From SIG589 sp045652465 (GTDB lineage: Bacteria; Bacillota; Clostridia; Oscillospirales; Acutalibacteraceae), in assembly GCA_045652465.1 (NCBI GenBank), contig JAZRUI010000002.1, forward strand, positions 74,543 to 138,542: a stretch of DNA of 64,000 nucleotides, in the 5' to 3' direction. A program made the translations under genes and the position numbers. Positions 40,656 to 49,141 of the stretch are shown in pieces. Under the pieces are notes generated by a model. The model was not told where the DNA came from and made no database searches. It was given only the letters and a program-made list of their open reading frames with translations. How positions within the stretch are numbered: the stretch's first letter is position 1; each line of letters begins with the position of its first letter.

Positions 40656-41420
40656 ATGACCATTAACATAAACGGACTGGACATCAATTATATCGATGAA
40701 GGCGAAGGTCCCGTTTGCCTTATGCTGCATGGTTGGGGCGCAAGCTGCGATAGTTTTCGCGGAATTATAAACGCGATAAAATCCGATTACCGCTGCATAG
40801 CCATCGATTTCCCAGGTTTCGGAAAAAGCGAAATCATTAAAGAGCCTTGGACACTCGCTGATTACACCTCCCTTGTTAAAGACTTTTGCGAGGCGCTCGC
40901 GCTTGATGAAGTTATCCTCTTCGGACATTCGCATGGCGGAAGAGTCAGCCTCAAGCTCGCGGCTGAAAAAATTATTCCCGTCAAGAAGATGATTCTCCTT
41001 GATGCGGCGGGTCTTATCCCCAAAAAGAGTTTGAAGACAAAGCTTCGCGGTCGCACCTTTAAGGTTATTAAGGGTTTTTGCACCCTTCCCCTTCTCAAAA
41101 AGCCCTGCGCCGGCATTCTCGATAAGGCGCGCAACCATTTTGGCTCCGCCGACTATAACGCGGCGCCCCCTGTTTTGCGCCAAACCCTTGTTGGCCTTGT
41201 TAACACCGACCTTAGAGATATCTTGAGCAACATCTCGGCATCGACCCTGCTTATTTGGGGCGAAAACGACACTGCAACCCCCCTATCCGATGCAAAAATC
41301 ATCGAAAAGAGCATTCCCGATTGCGGTCTTTGCGTTATAAAGGGCGCGGGGCATTGGTCGTTTATCGAAAACCCGAGCCTTGCCCACGCTATTATTAAAA
41401 GTTTTTTAGGGGTTAAATGA
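40656..41420 (+). CDS. Alpha/beta hydrolase
   Basis: The 254-residue cytoplasmic protein has the alpha/beta fold elements: oxyanion HGWGAS near residue 25, nucleophile elbow GHSHGG (Ser about 92), and catalytic His in GAGHWSF. Closest in type to general esterase/lipase-like hydrolases. Its stop overlaps the MurF-like gene (ATGA), and Ddl follows, so it belongs to a peptidoglycan precursor operon. A role in envelope synthesis is inferred from context only. GGAGGTG precedes ATG 40656. Confidence 0.85.
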   Translation: MTININGLDINYIDEGEGPVCLMLHGWGASCDSFRGIINAIKSDYRCIAIDFPGFGKSEIIKEPWTLADYTSLVKDFCEALALDEVILFGHSHGGRVSLKLAAEKIIPVKKMILLDAAGLIPKKSLKTKLRGRTFKVIKGFCTLPLLKKPCAGILDKARNHFGSADYNAAPPVLRQTLVGLVNTDLRDILSNISASTLLIWGENDTATPLSDAKIIEKSIPDCGLCVIKGAGHWSFIENPSLAHAIIKSFLGVK

Positions 41421-43048
41421 TGGAGTATTTACTTTTCAAAATTGTGTTTGCAATTTTGCTCTCTATATTTGCAACCATCGGAGTTACGCGACAACTGCAA
41501 ATGCTGCAGCAAAATTCCTATTTTGCCGCCCGCTATCGCGGCTGGCTTAAAGAAAGCAAGCCTTTTTCATTCCGCCAACCTGTTTTTGCGGTGTTGTTCT
41601 CGGCTTTAATCGGAGCATCTATAGCGCGAGTTCCTTTCGACAAAAGCCCCTCTAAAGGCCTTTTGAACGCTATTATTATATGCAGCTATATATTAGGAGC
41701 TATCACCCTGCTGGTTGCATATTTTAAAGCAAAATCCGCGCTCGAAAAAAATCGCTCCTCCATCAAACCGCTTGTTGTTACCGCAAGGGTAAAGCGAATG
41801 TATTTTGCGGCGGCTGTTATATGCCTACTCTTATCCGCTGTTATCATTCTTATTAACAACTACTATATTGCTATGAGCGGCGTTGCACTTCTTATGCTTT
41901 GCTGCTTCGCTCCCTGGAGCCTTGCCTTTGCCGTTTTGGGCGCGACCAAGCCGATTGAAAAGTTTATAGCGCGCAAATATGTTAACGAAGCTAAAAAAAT
42001 TCTTCGCTCCAACTCTTCTCTTACAACCGTTGGCGTTACGGGAAGCTATGGCAAAACAGGCACCAAGTTTATACTCAAAGGCTTGCTCGATGAGGGCCTT
42101 AATGTTACCGCAACCCCCGGCAGCTTTAACACTCCCATGGGCGTTGTTCGAACCGTTCGCGAGCACCTGCGCCCCGAAAGCGATGTCTTTATTTGCGAGA
42201 TGGGCGCCAAAAAACGCGGCGATATTAAGGAAATTTGCGATATCGCGGCGCCGCAAATCGGCGTTATTACCTCGGTGGGTCCCCAGCACCTCGACACCTT
42301 CGGCAGCATCGAAACGGTTGCCGACACCAAATTCGAGCTCGCTGATGCGGCAAAAGAGGTCTTTTTAAACTACGATAACGAAATCATCCGCTCCCGCGGC
42401 GGAAAATATAACACCACATCCTACGGCACAACCCCCGACTGCGATGTTTATGCCGAGGATATCTCTTACGGCAGCTTTGGCGCCAACTTTACGGTCGTTT
42501 GCGATAACGAGCGCATCCCGCTTTCAACCCGATTGCTCGGCAAGCATAATGTTCTCAACATAACTGCGGGCGTTGCGGTTGCAAAGCGCCTCGGTCTTTC
42601 CTCTAAAGCAATAGCCTATGCCGTTTCGCGCCTTGCTCCGACCGAGCACCGCTTGGAGATGAAGTCATTTATCAACGGCTCGATTATGCTGGATGATGCC
42701 TATAACGCCAACCCCGAGGGTTCGGTTGAGGCGGTTAATGTTCTCGGAAGCTTCGAGGGTCGCAAAAAGATTCTCGTTACCCCGGGTCTTGTTGAACTGG
42801 GCGATAAAGAATATGAATATAATTATAATTTAGGTCTTGCGGCAGCGCAAAAATGCGATATAATTATACTCGTGGGCAAACTCCGCTCGGTTCCGCTTCA
42901 CGATGCTTTAATTGCATCCCATTTCCCCGAGGAAAATGTTTTTGTTGTTTCCTCCTTCGCCGAAGCGATGGGAATTTTGCGCAACCTCGCCGATAAGCAA
43001 ACCGTTACACTTATCGAAAACGACCTGCCCGATAACTATTTAAAATAA
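41417..43048 (+). CDS. MurF-like ligase fused to an N-terminal membrane domain
   Basis: MurF adds D-Ala-D-Ala to the UDP-MurNAc-tripeptide. The C-terminal 345 residues are a Mur ligase: P-loop GVTGSYGKTGTK (about 206-217, GKTGTK instead of the common GKTTTK), EMGAKKRGDI, TSVGPQHLDTFGS, and LDDAYNANPEGS. The first 195 residues carry about five hydrophobic segments (about 5-22, 52-70, 83-102, 128-147, 150-176), which replace the usual MurF N-terminal substrate domain. This puts the ligase on the membrane. It overlaps the hydrolase gene and is followed 21 bases later by ddl, whose product it would use. Confidence 0.87.
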   Translation: MMEYLLFKIVFAILLSIFATIGVTRQLQMLQQNSYFAARYRGWLKESKPFSFRQPVFAVLFSALIGASIARVPFDKSPSKGLLNAIIICSYILGAITLLVAYFKAKSALEKNRSSIKPLVVTARVKRMYFAAAVICLLLSAVIILINNYYIAMSGVALLMLCCFAPWSLAFAVLGATKPIEKFIARKYVNEAKKILRSNSSLTTVGVTGSYGKTGTKFILKGLLDEGLNVTATPGSFNTPMGVVRTVREHLRPESDVFICEMGAKKRGDIKEICDIAAPQIGVITSVGPQHLDTFGSIETVADTKFELADAAKEVFLNYDNEIIRSRGGKYNTTSYGTTPDCDVYAEDISYGSFGANFTVVCDNERIPLSTRLLGKHNVLNITAGVAVAKRLGLSSKAIAYAVSRLAPTEHRLEMKSFINGSIMLDDAYNANPEGSVEAVNVLGSFEGRKKILVTPGLVELGDKEYEYNYNLGLAAAQKCDIIILVGKLRSVPLHDALIASHFPEENVFVVSSFAEAMGILRNLADKQTVTLIENDLPDNYLK

Positions 43049-43069
43049 CTCTCTCTGGAGGGATAAAAA

Positions 43070-44251
43070 ATGCAAATAAATGTTGCTGTTTTCTTTGGTT
43101 GCTGCTCGGTTGAGCACGAGGTTTCGATTATCTCGGCTGTTCAGGCGATGCACTCCTTTAACCGCGAAAAATATAACCTCGTTCCCGTTTATGTTACCAA
43201 GGACGGCGTTATGATGACAGGCGACGAGCTTTTCGACATTGAGAACTTCAAAAATCTTCCCGCCCTGCTTAAAAAGCTGCGCCCCGTTACCTTGGTGCGC
43301 GAGGGCAATGATGTTGTTATGAAGGGTTTCTCGCTCTTCCAAAAGCCTGTTCGCATCGATGTTGCCTTCCCCATTGTTCACGGGACCAACTGCGAGGACG
43401 GAACCATTCAAGGTCTTTTCGAATTCCTGCGCCTGCCCTATGTTGGCTGCGATATTATTTCCTCGGCGGTTGGAATGGATAAGGTTATCTTTAAGGATGT
43501 TCTCGCCTCGGCGGGACTCCCCGTTTTGCCCTGCGTTAGCTTTTATTCGCGCGATTTCTTCGAAAACCGCGAGGATATGTTAAAGAAAATCGAAAAGGAA
43601 ATCGGTCTTCCCGCTATTGTTAAGCCCGCAAACCTTGGCTCGAGCGTTGGAATTACCAAGGTGGACACCATCGAAGCCTTGAACGATGCCATTAACCTTG
43701 CCTGCAGCTTTGCGGATAAGATTTTGGTTGAGCGTGCTATTATGGGACTGCGCGAAATCAACTGCTCGGTGCTCGGCGATTATGATGAATGCATCGCATC
43801 CTGCTGCGAAGAGCCGATTGCCCACGATGAAATCCTTTCCTTTGAGGATAAATATCTCTCGGGCGGCGGCAAAAAGAGCGGCGGCAGCAAGGGAATGCAA
43901 TCCCTCTCGCGCATTATTCCCGCTAACATCCCCGATGATAAGAGCGAAGAAATCAGAACCCTCGCCTGCAAGGTTATTAAGGCCATTGGCGGCGCGGGCA
44001 TCGCAAGAATCGATTTTATGCTCGACACTGCGGATGGCGACCGCGTTTATGTTAACGAGATTAACACCATCCCAGGCTCGCTCGCATTCTATCTTTGGGA
44101 AAAGAGCAATATTAAATATGAGGAGCTGCTCTCCCGCGCGATTGGCCTCGCCTTTAAGCGCAGCCGAAAGCAAAAATCCCTAAACTTCACCTTTGAATCC
44201 AACATTCTCTCGGGCGTTAGCCTCGGTGGAGCAAAGGGCTCAAAGCAATAA
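43070..44251 (+). CDS. ddl: D-alanine--D-alanine ligase
   Basis: Makes D-Ala-D-Ala for peptidoglycan. The 393-residue ATP-grasp protein has FFGCCSVEHEVSIISA (N-terminal HEVS), FPIVHGTNCEDGTIQG, KPANLGSSVGI, and the metal-binding VNEINTIPG. The omega loop reads FEDKYL, the Lys-Tyr pair typical of D-Ala/D-Ser rather than D-lactate ligases, and carries a Gly/Lys/Ser-rich insertion (GGGKKSGGSKGMQS) seen in clostridial homologues. It completes the hydrolase-MurF-Ddl operon. GGAGGG precedes ATG 43070. Confidence 0.93.
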   Translation: MQINVAVFFGCCSVEHEVSIISAVQAMHSFNREKYNLVPVYVTKDGVMMTGDELFDIENFKNLPALLKKLRPVTLVREGNDVVMKGFSLFQKPVRIDVAFPIVHGTNCEDGTIQGLFEFLRLPYVGCDIISSAVGMDKVIFKDVLASAGLPVLPCVSFYSRDFFENREDMLKKIEKEIGLPAIVKPANLGSSVGITKVDTIEALNDAINLACSFADKILVERAIMGLREINCSVLGDYDECIASCCEEPIAHDEILSFEDKYLSGGGKKSGGSKGMQSLSRIIPANIPDDKSEEIRTLACKVIKAIGGAGIARIDFMLDTADGDRVYVNEINTIPGSLAFYLWEKSNIKYEELLSRAIGLAFKRSRKQKSLNFTFESNILSGVSLGGAKGSKQ

Positions 44252-44254
44252 TAA

Positions 44255-44290
44255 AAAAAGCCTTGTCAAACGACAAGGCTTTTCTTTTTT
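44255..44290. terminator. Bidirectional terminator
   Basis: Twelve-bp stem AAAAGCCTTGTC / GACAAGGCTTTT with AAAC loop, between ddl and the convergent ECF transporter gene. Confidence 0.93.
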
Positions 44291-44813
44291 ATTTAAATGC
44301 TGCATCGAGCGCTTTATGAAGAGGATAAAACAAAAGAGCGGTTGTTAGGATGTTGCCGATAGAGTGGATAACATCAAAGGTAAGCCCCGTTACTATCCAA
44401 GAAACTCCATAGCCGAATCCGCCAACAAAAAACGCAGGCGGACTGCAAAGCACGCCGAAAAGTATGCCAAAAAGTCCTGCAACTATGGTATAGAGCATAA
44501 GATTTCCGAAACGGCGAATGGCATACACGACAAAAACGAGAATCGCCCAAACATAGGTGTAGGACACAAGCCATATTCCCGACGGATAAATCAAAAACTG
44601 CACGCCCACAAAAATATAAACCGACCAAAGCGATTTTAGCCCTAATTTATCGGTTAACAAAATTATAAGCACCGTTACAAGCTCGATATTCGGCAGCGCC
44701 GCAAGCGCTTCTTTAGACACGAGCATCAGCGCAGCAAAAAGCGATAGGAGCACCGTTTCCCTTAAATTTGGGAGTTTAGCCCCTCTTATAGGTTGCTTCA
44801 AATTTATCTCCAT
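44289..44813 (-). CDS. ECF transporter S component, probably cobalamin
   Basis: Substrate-binding membrane subunit of an energy-coupling-factor vitamin importer; the shared EcfAA'T module must be encoded elsewhere. The 174-residue protein has five to six membrane helices and the S-component motif ETVLLSLFAALMLVSKEALA near the N-terminus. ATG 44813 overlaps the upstream gene by 38 bases; TTG 44801 with GGATGGAG ahead is an equally good start. It lies in the operon controlled by a B12 riboswitch and follows a DUF4430 protein, so cobalamin (CbrT-like) is the likely substrate. Confidence 0.85.
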   Translation of the reverse strand: MEINLKQPIRGAKLPNLRETVLLSLFAALMLVSKEALAALPNIELVTVLIILLTDKLGLKSLWSVYIFVGVQFLIYPSGIWLVSYTYVWAILVFVVYAIRRFGNLMLYTIVAGLFGILFGVLCSPPAFFVGGFGYGVSWIVTGLTFDVIHSIGNILTTALLFYPLHKALDAAFK

Positions 44814-45171
44814 CCTCTATTGCTAAATCGTTCATGCCAACCGTTGTCATAACGCCATCTTTAGTTATGCACCACCAAGCCTGATCGTTTGACCAAACGG
44901 CTTCAACGCCATCAATAACCGTATAATATCCGGATTTATATTCCGCCTCGGTTATAAGCCCCTCTTCGAAAACGGCATCGGCAAGATAAAGGGCATCGGT
45001 GTTTATTTTATAGACCTTGTCCTTGCCATCGGGGTAAACCACGGTGAAGGTTATTTGCTTGTCGCCTTCGGTTGCTCGGTCAGAAAGCATTGAGGGCAAA
45101 ATGAGCGCGGCGGCAATAAGCACTGCGAGCACTGCCGCACAAATGATTATGAGTTTTGTTTGCTTTTTCAT
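44776..45171 (-). CDS. DUF4430 surface protein (transcobalamin-like domain)
   Basis: The 131-residue protein has an N-terminal membrane anchor or signal (KKQTKLIIICAAVLAVLIAAALIL) cut here for length: residues 3-26 are hydrophobic with a basic start. The rest is a DUF4430 domain, the fold of the C-terminal beta domain of intrinsic factor and transcobalamin (YLADAVFEEGLITEAEY; GMNDLAIEDGDKFEATY). The true start is ATG 45171 with GGGAGA upstream; longer frames run into the riboswitch. It probably captures B12 at the cell surface and passes it to the ECF S component. Confidence 0.82.
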   Translation of the reverse strand: MKKQTKLIIICAAVLAVLIAAALILPSMLSDRATEGDKQITFTVVYPDGKDKVYKINTDALYLADAVFEEGLITEAEYKSGYYTVIDGVEAVWSNDQAWWCITKDGVMTTVGMNDLAIEDGDKFEATYKRG

Positions 45172-45194
45172 AAAAAAATCTCCCTTTTGTGTTT

Positions 45195-45445
45195 TTTGAC
45201 AAAAGCCGACACAAAGAGAGAATCGAAAAGCCGCCCCTTTCGCACTGACCTGCGAAATGAGCTTTATTGCGACCGTCAAGAACTCGTGACACCCTGCGCC
45301 GACCGCTATAGGTAAGTCTTCCGACTGGGGGCTCAAACGCCTGCCGCGCCTTCCCGAAAATATCAGTGGCATTTGCGGCCTGCTTGCCCGTTACGGCGAC
45401 GAGTTCGTCGAGGAATCACACCTCGTTCCTTATTAAGTTCCAAAA
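45195..45445 (-). promoter_or_regulatory. Cobalamin riboswitch
   Basis: Read on the minus strand: GGAACGAGGTGTGATTCC opens the aptamer, then GCCACTG (about 45364-45370), GGGAAGGCG (about 45348-45356) and the B12-box region AGTCGGAAGACTTACC (about 45313-45328). These are the conserved elements of the adenosylcobalamin class. A GC-rich stem (TTTCGCAGG...GTGCGAAA) near 45225-45250 is the likely expression platform close to the DUF4430 ribosome site. Exact ends are by eye. Confidence 0.9.
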
Positions 45446-45482
45446 AGGAACGCCCATAGCGTTTTATTAACTTGTCGGGTTA

Positions 45483-45511
45483 ATTATAACCCTACGGGGC
45501 GGTTATGTCAA
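45483..45511 (-). promoter_or_regulatory. Consensus sigma-A promoter of the B12 operon
   Basis: On the minus strand TTGACA (45511-45506), 17-base spacer, TATAAT (45488-45483), just ahead of the riboswitch. Confidence 0.92.
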
Positions 45512-45512
45512 A

Positions 45513-45545
45513 CAAAAAAGCCGAGGTTTTCCTCGGCTTTTGTTT
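45513..45545 (-). terminator. Terminator of SGNH hydrolase gene
   Basis: Stem AAAAGCCGAGG / CCTCGGCTTTT with TTTT loop and a U run on the minus strand; it sits directly upstream of the B12 promoter. Confidence 0.92.
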
Positions 45546-46198
45546 TAAAGTTCGGTTAAGAATTTAACCACCATATTGGCAAGACGCTCATGGCCACGGT
45601 CGTTGGGATGAAGACCATCGGGCATATAGGTTTCCTTCATTACGGGAATCTTGGGCTGGATGCCGCTAACCTTATAAAGGTCGAGGACAGGCAACGAATA
45701 ATACTCGGCAACATTGCGAAGCATATCAACATATGCCTTTAAAACAGCATAGGGCTTATCCTTGCAGTCGCCTCGAACATTATCCTCGTTCCAGCGATGA
45801 AGAGGAGTCAGCACAACTATTTTGCTCTCGGGATATTTCTCAATCAGTTTTAGATAAAGTTCATGGAGTCCGCCATAGTATGTATCGGCTGTTCTATCGG
45901 AGAACATTCCGAGGCTTGCATCGCCATGGCCAAAGTCGTTAGTTCCGCCGAAAACAACGATTATATCGGCATCGGGCTCCATATCCTCAACGCGCGAGGA
46001 AAAATACATATCGTGGCGCGGGTTTTCTGAGGGAACCTTTTGCTTTGCAATTCGGCTGCCGCCGATGCCATAGTTGCGGCAAACGGCACCTGTTCTCTCC
46101 GCTATGAGCGAAACGAAACATTTATCGGGGCTGCTGGCTCCAACGCCCTCGGTTATGCTATCGCCGAGGAAGTTTATTTTTTTACCCTTGAGTTCCAT
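45545..46198 (-). CDS. SGNH/GDSL hydrolase
   Basis: Esterase/lipase-like enzyme, perhaps a carbohydrate acetyl esterase. The 217-residue protein has block I GDSITEG (residues 12-18, nucleophile Ser14), block II Gly in NYGIGGSRI, block III GGTNDFGHG, and block V DGLHPNDRGHE with the catalytic Asp and His. No signal peptide. It is a single gene with its own terminator. Substrate unknown. Confidence 0.9.
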   Translation of the reverse strand: MELKGKKINFLGDSITEGVGASSPDKCFVSLIAERTGAVCRNYGIGGSRIAKQKVPSENPRHDMYFSSRVEDMEPDADIIVVFGGTNDFGHGDASLGMFSDRTADTYYGGLHELYLKLIEKYPESKIVVLTPLHRWNEDNVRGDCKDKPYAVLKAYVDMLRNVAEYYSLPVLDLYKVSGIQPKIPVMKETYMPDGLHPNDRGHERLANMVVKFLTEL

Positions 46199-46273
46199 AA
46201 TGGTTCCTCCTATTATTTACTGTCGCCATTATATTATTTCGCGACATAAATTTCAATACCGTTTTTTTACCCT

Positions 46274-47572
46274 CTAACGGATAATCGCCAAAATTTGCGG
46301 GATTTCGCGGGGCGGTTCATCCTTTATTTCGGTTGCCGCCAAAATCCTATTTTCGGCATCGGGCAGTGATGCGGGATTGTTGGTATAAAGTGTGCACAAA
46401 AGCTCGCCTTTTTTCACGCGGTCGCCCGTTTTGCGCTCAAGGATGATTCCTGCGCTATAATCGATTTCATCATCCTTTTTCAGTCTTCCGCCGCCCAAAA
46501 CTGCTGCCGCCGAGCCGATGCCCTCGGCATCCATATAGGCTATAAAGCCATCAGCGGCTGCATAGATTTGCTTTTCTATGCCCGCTTTTTTGAAAAGCAG
46601 CGGATTATCCAAAAGCTCGGAGTTGCCGCCCTGCGCGGTTATCCATTCCTTCATTTTCTTGAATGCCGCGCCCGAGTCGATGGTTTCTAAAACCGCTTTT
46701 TTCGCCTCTTCGGGCGAGAGCGATAAGGATAGCGCCGCCATCTCGGTTGCAAGCGCCACGCAGGTTTCATAAAGGTCGCCTTTTTTGCCCTTTAAGACCT
46801 GTGCCGCCTCGATAACCTCAAGCGAATTTCCAACCGCGTTGCCGAGGGGCTTATCCATATTGGTTATGAGCGCCGAAACGCGCCTGCCGCATCTTTTTCC
46901 GATATCAACCATGGCGCGGGCGAGGATTTTTGCATCCTCCTCGGTTTTCATAAAGGCACCGCTGCCGAATTTGACATCGAGCACGATGTTTTTAGCGCCC
47001 GCCGCCAGCTTTTTGCTCATAATACTCGAGGTTATGAGCGGGATGCTGTCAACCGTTGCCGTCACATCGCGCAGCGCATATAAAAGTTTATCGGCGGGGG
47101 TTAGGTTTCCGCTTTGCGCGGTAACCGCTATGCCTATTTTTTCGGTTTGGGAGATAAATTCCTCGCTCGATAGGTTGGTTCTAAAGCCCTCTATTGATTC
47201 GAGTTTATCGGCGGTGCCGCCCGTATGGCCGAGGCCTCGACCCGTCATTTTTGCAACGCGGGCGCCCATAGCCGCAAGGACAGGAGCAACTATCAGCGTT
47301 GTTTTGTCGCCAACACCGCCCGTGCTATGTTTATCAACCGATAAATCTCCGAAACGGGATAAATCAACCGTATCTCCCGAGGTTGCCATACAATCGGTTA
47401 AAATCGCGGTTTCCTCATCATTCATCGAGTGAAAATAAACCGCCATCAAAAAGGCTGATGCCTGATAATCGGGGATTTCGCCCGAAACGAAGCCGCTGAC
47501 AAACGCGCTTATTTCCTCGCGGGAGAGAACGCCGCCATCGCGCTTTTTCTTTATAATATCATACATTCGCAT
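46274..47572 (-). CDS. pdp: Pyrimidine-nucleoside phosphorylase
   Basis: Splits uridine, thymidine and deoxyuridine to base and (deoxy)ribose 1-phosphate. The 432-residue protein has the family signature in GRGLGHTGGTADKLES (about 111-126), the phosphate-binding KHSTGGVGDKT, and VDIGKRCGRRVSALITNMDKPLG. Length matches dimeric Pdp/DeoA. It is the last gene of deoC-deoD-deoB-cdd-pdp. AAGGGG precedes ATG 47572. Pdp rather than DeoA is chosen because Firmicutes usually have the broad-range enzyme. Confidence 0.93.
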   Translation of the reverse strand: MRMYDIIKKKRDGGVLSREEISAFVSGFVSGEIPDYQASAFLMAVYFHSMNDEETAILTDCMATSGDTVDLSRFGDLSVDKHSTGGVGDKTTLIVAPVLAAMGARVAKMTGRGLGHTGGTADKLESIEGFRTNLSSEEFISQTEKIGIAVTAQSGNLTPADKLLYALRDVTATVDSIPLITSSIMSKKLAAGAKNIVLDVKFGSGAFMKTEEDAKILARAMVDIGKRCGRRVSALITNMDKPLGNAVGNSLEVIEAAQVLKGKKGDLYETCVALATEMAALSLSLSPEEAKKAVLETIDSGAAFKKMKEWITAQGGNSELLDNPLLFKKAGIEKQIYAAADGFIAYMDAEGIGSAAAVLGGGRLKKDDEIDYSAGIILERKTGDRVKKGELLCTLYTNNPASLPDAENRILAATEIKDEPPREIPQILAIIR

Positions 47573-47585
47573 AGCAGTTTACCCC

Positions 47586-47969
47586 TTAATTCAGCTTGAA
47601 CGCGCCGGGCAAGAGCTCGCCCAAGGTGTATTCCCTGACGGCGGAATCGTTAGAGCACAATACGGCAAAATCCGCCGAGCAAAATTCCGCCATAACCTGA
47701 CGGCAAACTCCGCAGGGGGTTGGCATATTTTCTCCGCCCGCGGCAACCGCGATAGCGAGGAAGGAGCGCTTGCCTGCCGATATGGCAGCCGAAAACGCGC
47801 TTCGCTCGGCGCAAATGGTTGGCGAATAGGCGGCGTTTTCGATGTTAACGCCCAAAAACACGCTACCATCACTGCAAAGCAGCGCCGCACCAACGCTATA
47901 TCCCGAATAGGGGCAATAGGACTGCTCGCGCGCCTTTTTTGCCATTTCGCAAAGTTTTTCCTTTGTCAT
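47586..47969 (-). CDS. cdd: Cytidine deaminase
   Basis: Converts (deoxy)cytidine to (deoxy)uridine. The 127-residue zinc enzyme has YCPYSGYSVGAAL, NIENAAYSPTICAERSA with the zinc Cys and catalytic Glu, and PTPCGVCRQVMAEF with the other two zinc Cys. ATG 47969 follows GAGG; a TTG at 47978 overlaps the deoB stop and is less likely. It feeds uridine to Pdp in the same operon. Confidence 0.95.
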   Translation of the reverse strand: MTKEKLCEMAKKAREQSYCPYSGYSVGAALLCSDGSVFLGVNIENAAYSPTICAERSAFSAAISAGKRSFLAIAVAAGGENMPTPCGVCRQVMAEFCSADFAVLCSNDSAVREYTLGELLPGAFKLN

Positions 47970-47974
47970 TAAAA

Positions 47975-49141
47975 TCAACCTCTATAAATTTCTTTAAGCA
48001 AGCTGCTGCAGCTTGTGAAGTTAGAAACGCCGAGATAATCGGCAACCGTTGCCGCTATATGCGAAAAGCCTTGTTTTGTTCCTAAATTTTGCGGCTTTAT
48101 TTTTTCGCCGTAGATTATTAGGGGGACATATTCCCTTGTGTGGTCCGTGCTGCCGTCGCCGGGGTCGCAACCGTGGTCGGCGGTTATGATAAGCAGGTCA
48201 TCCTCCCGCATTCCCTCTAAAAAAGAGGGCAAAAACTCATCAAACTCGGCTATAGCGCCTGCATAGCCTGCGGCATCCTCGCGATGACCGAAGGAGGAAT
48301 CGAAATCAACCAAATTTATAAACGAGAGACCGCAAAAATCGCGGGAAAGGGCGCGAAGCGCCGCCTCCATTCCCTCTTTGTTGCTCGCGGTTGGGATATG
48401 CTCGCTTATTCCTCGCCCCGCAAAAATATCCCAAATTTTGCCGATGGCGAGAACCGTTTTGCCCGCATCGGTTATATAATCGAGGAGCGTTTTGCCCGTT
48501 GGCGCCAATGAAAAATCATGGCGACCTGCGGTTCGGTAGAAAGCGCCGACTTCGCCCTTAAAGGGGCGGGCGATTACCCTTGCAACCGCATGCTCCCCTA
48601 TTAGCTCTTTGCGCGCAATTTCGCAAATTTCATATAGCTCGTTTAGGGGAATTACATCCTCGTGTGCCGCGATTTGGAAAACGCTGTCCGCCGAGGTGTA
48701 GAGAATCGGGTTGCCGCTTTTTAGATGCTCCTCGCCAAAATCGCGAAGCACATCGGTTCCCGAATAGGGCTGATTGCAAAGAAATCGTTTGCCGATTTTT
48801 TGCTCGATTTTTTCTATTAACTCCTTGGGGAATCCGTTTGGATAGGTTGGAAAGGGAGCCGAAGAAACAAGACCCGCTATCTCCCAATGGCCAACCGTTG
48901 TATCCTTGCCCGCGGAGCATTCCGAAAGGCGGCAAACCGCCGCTCGATGAGCTTTATTTTCGCCTAAATAATCGATTCCGTCGATTTCGCAAAGTCCCAG
49001 CGAATTTAGATTTTTTGCGCTAAAGCTCTCTTCGCTTTTAATGCGCTTTAGGGTTGAAGCCCCCGCATCGCCGAAACGCTCGGCATCGGGCATCGCGCCA
49101 ATGCCGAAGGAATCGAGAACGAATAAAAACACTCTTCTCAT
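47975..49141 (-). CDS. deoB: Phosphopentomutase
   Basis: Interconverts (deoxy)ribose 1- and 5-phosphate, linking the phosphorylases to DeoC. The 388-residue alkaline-phosphatase superfamily protein shows the metal-binding VLDSFGIGAMPDA (about 8-20), GKDTTVGHWEI with the phosphorylated Thr region, NLVDFDSSFGHRED and TADHGCDP. It overlaps deoD by one base (TGATG) and ends just before cdd. Confidence 0.96.
   Translation of the reverse strand: MRRVFLFVLDSFGIGAMPDAERFGDAGASTLKRIKSEESFSAKNLNSLGLCEIDGIDYLGENKAHRAAVCRLSECSAGKDTTVGHWEIAGLVSSAPFPTYPNGFPKELIEKIEQKIGKRFLCNQPYSGTDVLRDFGEEHLKSGNPILYTSADSVFQIAAHEDVIPLNELYEICEIARKELIGEHAVARVIARPFKGEVGAFYRTAGRHDFSLAPTGKTLLDYITDAGKTVLAIGKIWDIFAGRGISEHIPTASNKEGMEAALRALSRDFCGLSFINLVDFDSSFGHREDAAGYAGAIAEFDEFLPSFLEGMREDDLLIITADHGCDPGDGSTDHTREYVPLIIYGEKIKPQNLGTKQGFSHIAATVADYLGVSNFTSCSSLLKEIYRG

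Noticed and set aside
45172..45372. Longer start of the DUF4430 protein at 45372
   Set aside because: The extra 67 codons are cobalamin riboswitch sequence; a good ribosome site precedes ATG 45171.
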